Assembly (NCBI GenBank): GCA_003248865.1
Contig: QFPK01000012.1
Span: 1 to 64,000, forward strand
Direction: 5' to 3'
DNA from: Sphingomonas sp.
GTDB taxonomy: Bacteria; Pseudomonadota; Alphaproteobacteria; Sphingomonadales; Sphingomonadaceae
DNA length: 64,000 nt
The notes under the pieces were generated by a model that did not search any database, was not told the DNA's origin, and saw nothing but the letters and a program-made list of their open reading frames with translations. Positions within the stretch are counted from its first letter, which is position 1. Every line of letters starts with the position of its first letter. Shown here one piece after another: positions 44,296 to 52,373 of this stretch. Both the position numbers and the translations under genes were made by a program.

Positions 44296-45780
44296 TCAGG
44301 CCGCCGGGCGGCATCCGAAGCTGGACGGAGCCTGGAACAGGCATTCCACGCGCTGGCCGCCCCGGTTCAGGCCGAACAGGGTGCGGTTGGGGCTGGTGGA
44401 GATGGCGTCGCGCACGTCGGTGACGCTGGCGACGCGGTTGCCGTTCACGCTTTCCACGATGTCGCCGGGGCGGGGGAAGCCGGTGCGGGCGGCGGGGGCC
44501 TGCGGCGGCACCTGCACCACGACGACTCCGCGTTCGGGCAGGCCTGCGCCCAGTTCCTGCGCCAGCGCAGGGGAGAGGTTGGCGATGGAGACGCCTGCCA
44601 GGATGTTGCCGTTCGGCATCTGGGTGAGCTGGCGGGCGGGCGATTCGGGGGGCGCCATCAGCTTCAGCTGCAGGTTGCTGGCGGCGCCTGCGCGCAGGAT
44701 GGTGAGGGTGACGTTGTCGCCCACCGGCTGTGTGGCGATGCGGTAGCGCAGGTTGGAGGGGTCGATCACATCCTTGCCGTCGATGGCGTAGATGATGTCG
44801 CCCAGTTTCAGGCCCGCGGCGGCCGCCGGGGAGCCGGGGGAGACTCCGGTGACGAGCATGCCGGTGGGCCGGTCGAGCCCGGCCTTGGCGGCGGCGTCGG
44901 TGGTGAGCGGCTCGCCCTCCACCCCGATCCAGGCGGTGACGAAGCGACCGCTGCTGGCGCCGCGCAGGAAGGTCTTCACCATGTTGGAGGGGATGGCGAA
45001 GCCGAGCCCGATGTTGCCGCCGTCGCGGCCGCCCGAAAGGATCACGGAGTTGATCCCGATAACGTCGCCGTTCATGGCCGCGAGCGCGCCGCCCGAATTG
45101 CCCTGATTGATGGCGGCGTCCGTCTGGATGAAGAATTGCGAGTCGGACACGCCGATGCCGGTGCGGGCGGTGGCGGAGACGATGCCCTGCGTGACGGTCT
45201 GCCCCACGCCGAAGGGATTGCCGATGGCGAGCACGAGATCGCCCACCTGCGCGCGGTCGCTATCCCCCAGTTTGGCGACGGGGAGCGTGGCGCCTTGCGG
45301 TTCGATCTTCAGCAGGGCGAGATCCAGCCGGGGTTCGGCGAACAGCAGCTTGGCGGGATATTCGCGCCGGTCGGCCAGCGCGACGAGGATCTGGTCTGCG
45401 CCCTGAACGACGTGGTTGTTGGTGATGACGAGGCCGCCTGCATCGACGATGACGCCCGAGCCCAGCGAGTTTTCCACCCGGGGCTGGCTATCGAACATGG
45501 CGAAGAAGCCGCCCATCTGCTGGCGCTGGCGCACCACGCGGGCGGTGAAGATGTTGACGACGGCGGGCTGCACCTGCCGGGCGACGGGCGCGAAGGAGAG
45601 GTTCACCTGGGCGGCCGATTGCGGCACGGCGCGTTCGGCTTCGCCGCCGGCGGCGCGCGCCAGCGTGGCGGCTTCCTGCGCCGAGAGCGTGCCGCTGCCC
45701 GTGAGGTTGTTGACCGAGAGCGCGAGCGCGACGCCCCCGGCGAGGCCTGCGGCGAGCAGGGCGATCGAACGTGCCTTCAT
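44296..45780 (-). CDS. DegP/DegQ-type periplasmic serine protease
   Basis: 494 residues from the ATG at 45780, which begins a signal peptide or anchor (IALLAAGLAGGVALALS). Trypsin-like triad: His123 (ITNNHVV), Asp153 (RLDLALL) and Ser229 (NQGNSGGAL). Two PDZ domains follow (about 280-370 and 395-480: LVTGVSPGSPAAAAGLKLGD, then VVVVQVPPQAPAARTGFPRPGD). It degrades or refolds misfolded envelope proteins. Extension upstream of 45780 was rejected because it would cross the divergent amidase gene. Confidence 0.93.
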   Translation of the reverse strand: MKARSIALLAAGLAGGVALALSVNNLTGSGTLSAQEAATLARAAGGEAERAVPQSAAQVNLSFAPVARQVQPAVVNIFTARVVRQRQQMGGFFAMFDSQPRVENSLGSGVIVDAGGLVITNNHVVQGADQILVALADRREYPAKLLFAEPRLDLALLKIEPQGATLPVAKLGDSDRAQVGDLVLAIGNPFGVGQTVTQGIVSATARTGIGVSDSQFFIQTDAAINQGNSGGALAAMNGDVIGINSVILSGGRDGGNIGLGFAIPSNMVKTFLRGASSGRFVTAWIGVEGEPLTTDAAAKAGLDRPTGMLVTGVSPGSPAAAAGLKLGDIIYAIDGKDVIDPSNLRYRIATQPVGDNVTLTILRAGAASNLQLKLMAPPESPARQLTQMPNGNILAGVSIANLSPALAQELGAGLPERGVVVVQVPPQAPAARTGFPRPGDIVESVNGNRVASVTDVRDAISTSPNRTLFGLNRGGQRVECLFQAPSSFGCRPAA

Positions 45781-45952
45781 TGGCAGACTGGGCTCCTTGC
45801 CGTTTGTTATGTTCGCCAGATTGGGGCTGGCGGAAGGGGATGCAAGAGCGGTTATGCGCCGCGCGTTGAAGCGTGGCTGAACATTCCGAACGGCTTTGAC
45901 AAACGGCTCGGCCGATTCCAGCATGGCACCGGTCGCTGTCGGGAGTTGCGGC

Positions 45953-47434
45953 GTGCTGGATCGCAGACGGTTCGTGGAGATGGCGGGTCTGGCCGCATTT
46001 GGGGCCGCCCTGGGCGGAGCGGGCCGCGCATCTGCGGCCGCTGCCGCGTTCGATCCGGCGACTGCGGATGCCTCCGCGATGGCGCTGGCGATGAAGCAGG
46101 GGCGGGTGACCTCGGCCGCGCTGGTGGAGACGGCGCTGACGCGGTTGGAGAAGGTGAACGGCACGCTGAACGCCTGCCGCTTTCTCTATGCGGACGAGGC
46201 GCGGGCGGCTGCCTCGCAGAAGCGGGCCGGTGCGGTGGCGGGCATTCCCACCTTCACCAAGGATCTGAGCGAGGAGAAGGGCCGCGCCTTCACCAAGGGC
46301 TGCCGGGCCTATGCGGACCGTGTGGGCGGGGCCGATGGCGGCACGACCGCCGCGATGCGGGCCGCCGGGCTGATTTCGCTGGGGCGCAGCACCACGCCGG
46401 AGTTCGGCCTGCTGCCCACCACCGAGCCGCTGCTGGGCGGCCCCACGCGCAACCCCTGGAATCCGGCGCACAGCTGCGGCGGATCATCCGGCGGAGCGGG
46501 TGCGCTGGTGGCGGCAGGGGTGGTGCCTTTCGCCCACGCCTCTGACGGGGGTGGTTCCATCCGGATTCCGGCCAGTGCGAACGGGCTGGTGGGGCTGAAG
46601 CCTTCGCGTGCCCGGATGGCGGGCGAGGAAGGGCGCAAGGAGCTGACTGCCGTCGCCGTGAACGGCTGCCTCAGCCGCAGCGTGCGCGACACCGCCGCCT
46701 GGCTGGCGGCGCTGGAAGCGAAGGCGGGGTCGCTGAAACCGGTGGGGTTGGTGACGGGGGCATCCCGGCGCCCCTTGCGCATCGGCCTGCGCGCCGCGCT
46801 GCCGGGGGTTGCCGTGCATGCCGATGTGCTGACGGTGTTCGACAGCGCGACCGCGTTGCTGAAACGACTGGGGCATCGCCCGGTGGAGGCGCCCCCGCCT
46901 TATGACACGCCGCGCGTGAGCGAGGCTTTTCTGGCGCTGTGGAGCATGGGCGCGGCAGAAGATGTGCGCGGCGTGGCGACCTATCTGGGCCGGGCGCCCG
47001 GTTCTGATGATGTGGAGCCTGCGACACTGGCCTTTGCGGCGCGGGCTGCGGCGCTGACGCCGGAGCAGCGTGACGCGGCGCTCGTTGTGCTGAAAACGGC
47101 GGTGGCGGCCTATCTGGAGCAGTTCGATTCCTTCGACGTGCTGATGACTCCGGTGCTGACGGCCCCGCCGCCCGAGGTCGGCTGGATGGGGCCGGGCGTG
47201 CCGTTCGACACGCTGCTGGAGCGGGTGGTGGCGCTGGTGGCCTACACGCCAATGGAGAATGTGGCCGGCGCGCCTGCCATTTCATTGCCGTTGGGGATGT
47301 CTGCCACGGGGCTGCCCATCGGGCTGCAGTTCAGCGCGCCGCCCGGCGAGGAGCGGCGGTTGCTGGAGTTGGCCTATGCGATCGAGCGGGCGCGGCCCTG
47401 GGCGCGGCTGAAGCCCGCCGTGTGGGCGGCCTGA
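45953..47434 (+). CDS. Tat-exported amidase (amidase signature family)
   Basis: 493 residues from a GTG at 45953 behind GGGAG; an ATG at 45923 is the alternative. The start gives a twin-arginine-like signal DRRRFVEMAGLAAFGAAL. The amidase triad is visible: Lys in FTKDL, CGGSSGGAGALVAAG, and SDGGGSIRIPASANGLVGLKPS (cis-Ser and nucleophile Ser). The family hydrolyses carboxamides; the substrate is unknown, and the protein probably acts in the periplasm. It is followed 15 bases later by aat. Confidence 0.87.
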   Translation: MLDRRRFVEMAGLAAFGAALGGAGRASAAAAAFDPATADASAMALAMKQGRVTSAALVETALTRLEKVNGTLNACRFLYADEARAAASQKRAGAVAGIPTFTKDLSEEKGRAFTKGCRAYADRVGGADGGTTAAMRAAGLISLGRSTTPEFGLLPTTEPLLGGPTRNPWNPAHSCGGSSGGAGALVAAGVVPFAHASDGGGSIRIPASANGLVGLKPSRARMAGEEGRKELTAVAVNGCLSRSVRDTAAWLAALEAKAGSLKPVGLVTGASRRPLRIGLRAALPGVAVHADVLTVFDSATALLKRLGHRPVEAPPPYDTPRVSEAFLALWSMGAAEDVRGVATYLGRAPGSDDVEPATLAFAARAAALTPEQRDAALVVLKTAVAAYLEQFDSFDVLMTPVLTAPPPEVGWMGPGVPFDTLLERVVALVAYTPMENVAGAPAISLPLGMSATGLPIGLQFSAPPGEERRLLELAYAIERARPWARLKPAVWAA

Positions 47435-47449
47435 AATGCGGAGACTGAG

Positions 47450-48280
47450 ATGGGAACGCTGACCGGACGGCCCGGCGGGGGGCAGAAGCAGCGGCTGGAA
47501 ACCGCGCTGCTGCTGCGCGCCTATTCCGCCGGGCTGTTCCCCATGGCCGACACCCGGGAGGCGGCGGACGTGTTCTGGGTGGAACCGCGACGGCGGGGCA
47601 TCCTGCCGCTGGGCGGGTTCCATCTGTCGCGGTCTCTGGCGAAGGTGCTGAAGCAGGAGCGTTTCCTGCACACGCGCGACGTGGCGTTCGGCGCCGTGAT
47701 CCGCGCCTGTGCCGAGGCCGCGCCGGGGCGCGAGCAGAGCTGGATCAACGGCAGCATCCTGGATGCCTATTCGCGGCTGCATGCCGAGGGGCACGCCCAC
47801 AGTATCGAGACCTGGGACCGGGACGGCCGGCTGGTGGGTGGGCTTTACGGCGTGCGGCTGGGAGCGGCGTTTTTCGGGGAGAGCATGTTCAGCCGCGCGA
47901 CCGACGCCAGCAAGGCGGCGCTGGCGCATCTGGTGGCGCGGCTGCGGCTGGGCGGGTTCCAGTTGCTGGACACCCAGTTCCTGACGGCGCATCTGGCCCG
48001 CTTCGGGGCGATGGAGGTGAAGCGCGCCCAATATCTGTCAATGCTGGATCAGGCCGTGATACGACCCGCGGACTGGGCTCTCATGGACCGGGAGGGCGGT
48101 CAGGCTTCCGGGGTTGTGGCCGGAGCGGGGGTGGCAGGCGCGGCGGGTGCTTCGGGCTTCGCGGGCGCAGGTTTCGCGGCTGAACCGCTTTTCTTTCCGC
48201 TGGAATTGCCCGTGGAACTGCTGGGCGCCTTGGGGCCGTCCGGGAAGCGCATCGTGCAGCTTTTGAGCCAGACATCATAG
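47450..48280 (+). CDS. aat: Leucyl/phenylalanyl-tRNA-protein transferase
   Basis: 276 codons. LLLRAYSAGLFPMADTREAADVFWVEPRRRGILPL, HLSRSLAKVLKQERF, SWINGSILDAYSRLH and LLDTQFLTAHLARFGA (each partly quoted) are the conserved blocks. It adds Leu or Phe to N-terminal Arg/Lys of proteins, marking them for ClpAP. Family members end near VIRPADWAL (about 48080). Here the frame continues 65 more codons, Gly/Ala-rich, running 181 bases antisense into the DUF2155 gene. The tail is probably not functional protein. Confidence 0.92.
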   Translation: MGTLTGRPGGGQKQRLETALLLRAYSAGLFPMADTREAADVFWVEPRRRGILPLGGFHLSRSLAKVLKQERFLHTRDVAFGAVIRACAEAAPGREQSWINGSILDAYSRLHAEGHAHSIETWDRDGRLVGGLYGVRLGAAFFGESMFSRATDASKAALAHLVARLRLGGFQLLDTQFLTAHLARFGAMEVKRAQYLSMLDQAVIRPADWALMDREGGQASGVVAGAGVAGAAGASGFAGAGFAAEPLFFPLELPVELLGALGPSGKRIVQLLSQTS

Positions 48281-48705
48281 ACCGGGTGCACGAACGGGTT
48301 CAGCGACGGCGATTCGGCGAACAGCCAGCCTGAAAAAATCGATTTGGCGGCGCCCTGCGGCTTGCCCTGAACCGGCGCCGGGGTTTCCGCCACCTGCACG
48401 AAGGCGGCCGATTGCGGGCGTTCGAAGGGCTGGGTCTTGTCGCAGGTCTGCAGGATGCCGGCGATGCGGCCGAAGCTGAAGCGCTCGCCCGGCTTCAGGG
48501 TGAATTCCGCCGTGGTGCCCAGCCGCTTGTCCAGCACGCCGATCACGGCGGTGCGGTCCGTTGGCGCAGGGGCGGCCGGACGGGTGGCGGTGGTGGCTGC
48601 GCGCGGGGCCGGTTTCGCAGGGGCGGCCTTTTCAGCCGCGGGCTGCGCGGCGAGGGCCGCCGGGATCGCGACCAGCAGCGCGGCCGATAAGTGCTTGACC
48701 GTCAT
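48100..48705 (-). CDS. DUF2155-family exported protein
   Basis: 201 residues. A signal peptide covers about 1-20. The DUF2155 core spans about 50-155: AVIGVLDKRLGTTAEFTLKPGE, ILQTCDKTQPFERP (Cys), FSGWLFAESPSLNPFVHPVYDVWLKSC (partly quoted). The tail after MRFPDG is low-complexity Pro/Ala and overlaps aat on the other strand. The protein lies next to mlaD and the complex I accessory gene in many alphaproteobacteria; the function is not known. ATGA coupling to mlaD is seen. Confidence 0.85.
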   Translation of the reverse strand: MTVKHLSAALLVAIPAALAAQPAAEKAAPAKPAPRAATTATRPAAPAPTDRTAVIGVLDKRLGTTAEFTLKPGERFSFGRIAGILQTCDKTQPFERPQSAAFVQVAETPAPVQGKPQGAAKSIFSGWLFAESPSLNPFVHPVYDVWLKSCTMRFPDGPKAPSSSTGNSSGKKSGSAAKPAPAKPEAPAAPATPAPATTPEA

Positions 48706-49211
48706 TCCGCGGCGCCGGCAGGCTCGCTTTTCGCGGGTTCGGATTTGGCCGTTTCATCCCCGCCGCTGCGGTTGATGACGGAACCGATCAGGCCCATCAG
48801 GTCGGTCGAGCCCTGCGTGTCGGTGATCTCGTCGCCGGCTGCGAGCATCTCCGGATCCCCGCCGGGCACCAGCGAGATGAAGTTGCCGCCCAGCAGGCCT
48901 TCCGAGGTGATGGCGGCGGAGCTGTCGAGCGGGAGCTTCACGGCGCTGTCCACCGAGAGGGTGATCACGGCCTGATAGGTGGCGGGATCGAGCCTTTGCG
49001 ACGTGACGGCGCCCACCTTCATGCCCGATACGCGCACGTCCGAGCCCACCGCAATCCCTGCGGCGTTGGGGAATTTCGCGCTAAGTTCATAGCGGCTGCC
49101 GCCGGTGCTGCCGGTGCGGCCCAGCGTGAAGGCCAGGAACCAGGCCGCGACCAGAAGCACGGCAAGGCCCGTCAGCGCTTCGACCACATGTTCCTTCAGG
49201 ATCTGGGGCAT
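48702..49211 (-). CDS. mlaD: MCE-domain lipid transport protein MlaD
   Basis: 169 residues. One N-terminal transmembrane helix (about 10-30) is followed by a single MCE domain: YELSAKFPNAAGIAVGSDVRVSGMKVGAVTS and GLLGGNFISLVPGG (partly quoted). MlaD forms a hexameric ring in the periplasm that carries phospholipids between outer and inner membrane with MlaFEB. The C-terminal tail is charged. The partner ATPase and permease genes are not here. Confidence 0.92.
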   Translation of the reverse strand: MPQILKEHVVEALTGLAVLLVAAWFLAFTLGRTGSTGGSRYELSAKFPNAAGIAVGSDVRVSGMKVGAVTSQRLDPATYQAVITLSVDSAVKLPLDSSAAITSEGLLGGNFISLVPGGDPEMLAAGDEITDTQGSTDLMGLIGSVINRSGGDETAKSEPAKSEPAGAAE

Positions 49212-49223
49212 GGCTGGGACCCG

Positions 49224-49595
49224 TTACTCGCCCGGAGTCCAGGCGCGATAGTCGGCCGCCGAGGCCGCGCGGGCCTTGCCGGCGCTGATCGCGCCCGGCG
49301 GCAGTTCTGCGTTCGCTGATCCGGTGGGGTTGGGGCGCCAGGGCTTTTCCCAGGCCTTCACCGGCAGCGGAACCTGGCTCGGCGCCTCGTTCCGGCTGTT
49401 GTGCAGCCACAAATGCCATTCGGGGGGCACGCGGCTGGAATCATTGTCCGTCGCGTAGATCACCCAGCGTTTGCCGCCGCCTTCATAATAGACGTTGCCG
49501 TCGCCATCGCGCCCGACTTCCTGTCCGGTGCGGAGCGTTTGCAGCCAGGTTCCGAAGGTCTGGCCGGACCACCAGGTGAAGAGATTGAAGCCCAT
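49224..49595 (-). CDS. NADH:ubiquinone oxidoreductase accessory subunit NDUFA12-like
   Basis: 123 residues. GRDGDGNVYYEGGGKRWVIY and RVPPEWHLWLHN are the NDUFA12/B17.2 signatures; PPEWHLWLHN is nearly invariant. In alphaproteobacteria and mitochondria it stabilises respiratory complex I. It is encoded 12 bases upstream of mlaD, a conserved alphaproteobacterial arrangement. Confidence 0.95.
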   Translation of the reverse strand: MGFNLFTWWSGQTFGTWLQTLRTGQEVGRDGDGNVYYEGGGKRWVIYATDNDSSRVPPEWHLWLHNSRNEAPSQVPLPVKAWEKPWRPNPTGSANAELPPGAISAGKARAASAADYRAWTPGE

Positions 49596-49657
49596 GCCTT
49601 GCCCCTAGCTTGTGACCCCCGACTTGTGAAGAGCGCGGGTGCGCAAGGTGCGTCGCT

Positions 49658-49750
49658 TACCAGTTCACCCTGTCGCCGTCCCGGCGACTAGCAACTCACC
49701 CTGTCGCCGGCCCGGCGACTACCAGCTGACCTTGTCGCCCGGGCGGGCGC
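49658..49750. repeat. Three tandem 31-base copies of the DUF192 gene's 3' end
   Basis: Units at 49658-49688, 49689-49719 and 49720-49750 share TCACCCTGTCGCC-type sequence with few differences. The rightmost unit carries the last codons and stop of the DUF192 gene. Each of the other two also encodes, on the minus strand, a GDRV-type ending with its own stop. Confidence 0.85.
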
Positions 49751-50234
49751 CGATGCGGTCCGCTTCTCCGCCCGCCAGTTCCAGCACGGCCGCCACGGGG
49801 CCCGCCGACATCAGCGCGGCGCGCGATTTCGGCACCGCGTTGGAGACGATGTTGCGGATACGGCCGTCCGCGCCGATGAACAGCAGGTCGAGTGGGATCA
49901 GCGTGTTTTCCATCCAGAAGCCGGCCTGACGCGGCGGGTTCATCGGGAAGATCATGCCCGTGTTCGGCGCCATCTTGGTGCGGAACATCATGCCGTGCGC
50001 CTGCTGCGCCTCGGTCTGCGCAACCTCCACCTTATAGGCATGAATCTTGCCGGACGAAGCCGTCACGATGGTGAGCGGCACCACCTTCAGGCCGGTCTGC
50101 GGTTTCCCGGCGGCGATCGATCCCGTCGCGAAGGCAGGCGCGGCGGCAGGCAATGCCGCCAGTGCCAGCGCCAGCGCGAAGGCTCTAACCGAGCGGTGCC
50201 AGCTGGACTGCAAGCGCGCCACGCGGGCCGTCAT
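49719..50234 (-). CDS. DUF192-family exported protein
   Basis: 171 residues from the ATG at 50234, inside the 3' end of the upstream cold-shock gene (50-base overlap). A signal peptide lies at about 18-37 (ALALALAALPAAAPAFA). The DUF192 core includes AQQAHGMMFRTKMAPNTGMIFPM, FWMENTLIPLDLLFI and ELAGGEADRIGARPGDKV (partly quoted). Members are small periplasmic proteins of unknown role. Its last codons are duplicated twice downstream. Confidence 0.87.
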   Translation of the reverse strand: MTARVARLQSSWHRSVRAFALALALAALPAAAPAFATGSIAAGKPQTGLKVVPLTIVTASSGKIHAYKVEVAQTEAQQAHGMMFRTKMAPNTGMIFPMNPPRQAGFWMENTLIPLDLLFIGADGRIRNIVSNAVPKSRAALMSAGPVAAVLELAGGEADRIGARPGDKVSW

Positions 50235-50781
50235 GGATGCGGGCGAGGATGGCCTGGCCGGGGAGCAGCGCCTCGAAGCCGCCGCGCCGGACCGTTTCCA
50301 TATGAACAAACACCTGGGTGACACCATCATCCCTCAGCAGGAAACCATAGCCCTTGGAGCGGTTGAACCAGCGGACCTCGACGGTCTCGAAATCGCCGGC
50401 ATCCTCCAGATAGTTCAGAGGGTCGACGCGGTTGGAGTTGCGATCCTCGATCTTGTCCTGATCGGGCCCGGTCGCCTGGCTCAGATCCATCTCCAGAATC
50501 GCGACGGCCTGGCGGCCGCGCGGGCCTTTGCGGGACACAAACGTGAGCGCCGTGCCTTCGGGCAGTGATTTTCGGCCGATCTGACCCAGCAGATTATAGT
50601 GAAGCAGGATGTCGCCGCCCCCATCATCCGGGGTGACGAAGCCGTAACCTTTCACCATGTCGAACCATTTGACTCGTCCGGAAATCGTGTCTCCGGCCTC
50701 GTCGCCCCCGGTCCGGGCCGCGGCCTGCACCGCGTCCACGCTTTCGGAGACTTCATTCACCACTGCCCTGTTCCCTTCCAT
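50185..50781 (-). CDS. Two-domain cold-shock protein
   Basis: 198 residues from the ATG at 50781 behind AAAGG. Domain 1 (about 35-98) has GRVKWFDMVKGYGFVTPDDGG, and domain 2 (about 130-195) has VRWFNRSKGYGFLLRDDG and VFVHMETVRRGGF. Both keep the aromatic RNA-binding motifs. Two-domain CSPs are typical of alphaproteobacteria and bind single-stranded RNA/DNA in stress or stationary phase. It heads the run DUF192, NDUFA12, mlaD, DUF2155. Confidence 0.93.
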   Translation of the reverse strand: MEGNRAVVNEVSESVDAVQAAARTGGDEAGDTISGRVKWFDMVKGYGFVTPDDGGGDILLHYNLLGQIGRKSLPEGTALTFVSRKGPRGRQAVAILEMDLSQATGPDQDKIEDRNSNRVDPLNYLEDAGDFETVEVRWFNRSKGYGFLLRDDGVTQVFVHMETVRRGGFEALLPGQAILARIHDGPRGALAVQLAPLG

Positions 50782-50996
50782 GAAGGCCTTTCGAATTTTG
50801 CGACGACCCGGCGGCCTAATATGGTTCAGCCAACATTCCCGCACACATGCCCCTGCCTGCGACAATTTGCGCAAACAGATTAACACAGCCTGTGCGGAGA
50901 TGTTCCACCACAGCCCGTGATGCGTTACGCTAACACAGGATGAACCTGACGCAAGCGCGGGTTTTTTACACCATCGTCATGAAAGTCCAAATTGAG

Positions 50997-51413
50997 ATGA
51001 CGTTGACCGGTGAAGTTCGAATCGGCGCGACGCCAGACATGGTGTGGGCGGCGCTGACCGATCCCGAACGGATTTCGCAATGGGGAAATGGACAGATCGA
51101 CAACCTGCAGACCCTGCAACCGGCCGGGGAGGGCCGTTTGCGGGGTGTATGGGCGGCCGATGTCGAATCGGCCGGATTCGATCTGACCCTGAATGATTCG
51201 CCGGATGGTGGTACACTGCTGGGCTTCAGCGCCGACGGTCCGGGCATGGCCGATGAAGATGGCGGGGACGCGCGCCTGCAGCGCTTGCTGCAGGCCGTGA
51301 AATCCACTGTCGAACATGAAGTCCAGGCGGCTGTGCCCGGCCTGCCGGGCTGGCTGTGGATCGGTGGCTTGGTGCTGCTCGTTCTCGTTTCGGTGGCGTG
51401 GCTGCTCAACTGA
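50997..51413 (+). CDS. CoxG-like SRPBCC protein with C-terminal membrane anchor
   Basis: 138 residues from the ATG at 50997, chosen because MTLTGEVRIGATPDMVWAAL matches the usual CoxG start; in-frame ATGs at 50940 and 50979 are possible and no start has a strong ribosome site. The SRPBCC fold (DPERISQWGNG) is followed by a C-terminal transmembrane helix (WLWIGGLVLLVLVSVAWLL). CoxG-type proteins recruit or mature molybdenum hydroxylases at the membrane. The stop overlaps the XdhC start (TGATG). Confidence 0.8.
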   Translation: MTLTGEVRIGATPDMVWAALTDPERISQWGNGQIDNLQTLQPAGEGRLRGVWAADVESAGFDLTLNDSPDGGTLLGFSADGPGMADEDGGDARLQRLLQAVKSTVEHEVQAAVPGLPGWLWIGGLVLLVLVSVAWLLN

Positions 51414-52348
51414 TGTCGACCCCGATGTTGGACGAGACGGACGCGCTGTTGGCGCGCGCGCGTGAGTGGCAGGCAGACGGCCATGGTTTGGCGCTGGCGA
51501 CGGTGGTGAAGACCTGGGGCTCCGCGCCGCGACGGCCGGGCGCGATGCTGTTGGTACGCGATGACGGGTTGTTTGAAGGCAGCGTTTCCGGCGGCTGCGT
51601 GGAAGGCGCCGTGATCGAGGCGGCGAAGGCCCGCATCGCAAAAGGTGGCGGCGAACTGCTGGAATTCGGCGTGGCGAGCGAGATGGCCTGGGAGGTCGGG
51701 CTGGCCTGCGGCGGCGAGATTGCCGTGCTGGTGCAGGCGCTGGACGACAGCGGCTTCCCGCCGGATTTGCTGGATCGGCTGGGCACGGCCCGTGCCGCCG
51801 GCGAGGCGGTGACCATCGGTTTCGAATTCGCCAGCGGCCGGGCCGTGGAGAATGCCGACGGCGATTTCCGCCACCGCTTCGATCCGCCGCTGCGGCTGAT
51901 GCTGGTGGGGGCGGTGCATATCACGCAGGCGCTGGCCCCCATGGCCGCCGCGCTCGGGCACAAGGTGATGATCGTCGATCCGCGCGGTGCATTCGCCGCG
52001 GGGCCGCGTTTCACCGGCTTCGAAGTGGACAGCCGTTGGCCAGATGAGGCGTTGGCGGATTGGCAGCCGGATTCGGCGACGGCCGTGGTGACATTGAGCC
52101 ACGACCCCAAGCTGGACGATGTGGCGTTGGCCGCCGCGCTCAGATCTGACGCTTACTACATCGCCGCGCTGGGCAGCCGGAAAAGCCATGCGGCGCGGCT
52201 GCAGCGGCTGGCGGCGCTGGGCTTCAATGCGGAGGCGCTGGCACGGATCGACGGCCCGGCAGGTCTTTCCATCGGCGCGGCCAATCCCGCCGAGATCGCT
52301 CTGAGCATTGCCGCCGGAATGGTCGCAGCCTGGCGGAAACGGGATTGA
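51413..52348 (+). CDS. XdhC-family molybdenum enzyme maturation protein
   Basis: 311 residues. TVVKTWGSAPRRPGAMLLV and the cysteine motifs SVSGGCVEGAV and LACGGEIAVLV match XdhC. The C-terminal Rossmann part has LMLVGAVHITQALAPMA, IVDPRGAF and YIAALGSRKSHAAR. XdhC binds molybdenum cofactor, promotes its sulfuration and inserts it into xanthine-dehydrogenase-type enzymes. It is cotranscribed with the CoxG and MocA-like genes; no target enzyme is in the window. Confidence 0.92.
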   Translation: MSTPMLDETDALLARAREWQADGHGLALATVVKTWGSAPRRPGAMLLVRDDGLFEGSVSGGCVEGAVIEAAKARIAKGGGELLEFGVASEMAWEVGLACGGEIAVLVQALDDSGFPPDLLDRLGTARAAGEAVTIGFEFASGRAVENADGDFRHRFDPPLRLMLVGAVHITQALAPMAAALGHKVMIVDPRGAFAAGPRFTGFEVDSRWPDEALADWQPDSATAVVTLSHDPKLDDVALAAALRSDAYYIAALGSRKSHAARLQRLAALGFNAEALARIDGPAGLSIGAANPAEIALSIAAGMVAAWRKRD

Positions 52349-52373
52349 AGGTGCGCAAGCCCGGAGGGCTGCA

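Noticed and set aside
49658..49750. 31-base direct repeats considered as a mini CRISPR array
   Set aside because: The units abut without spacers and derive from the 3' end of the adjacent gene.
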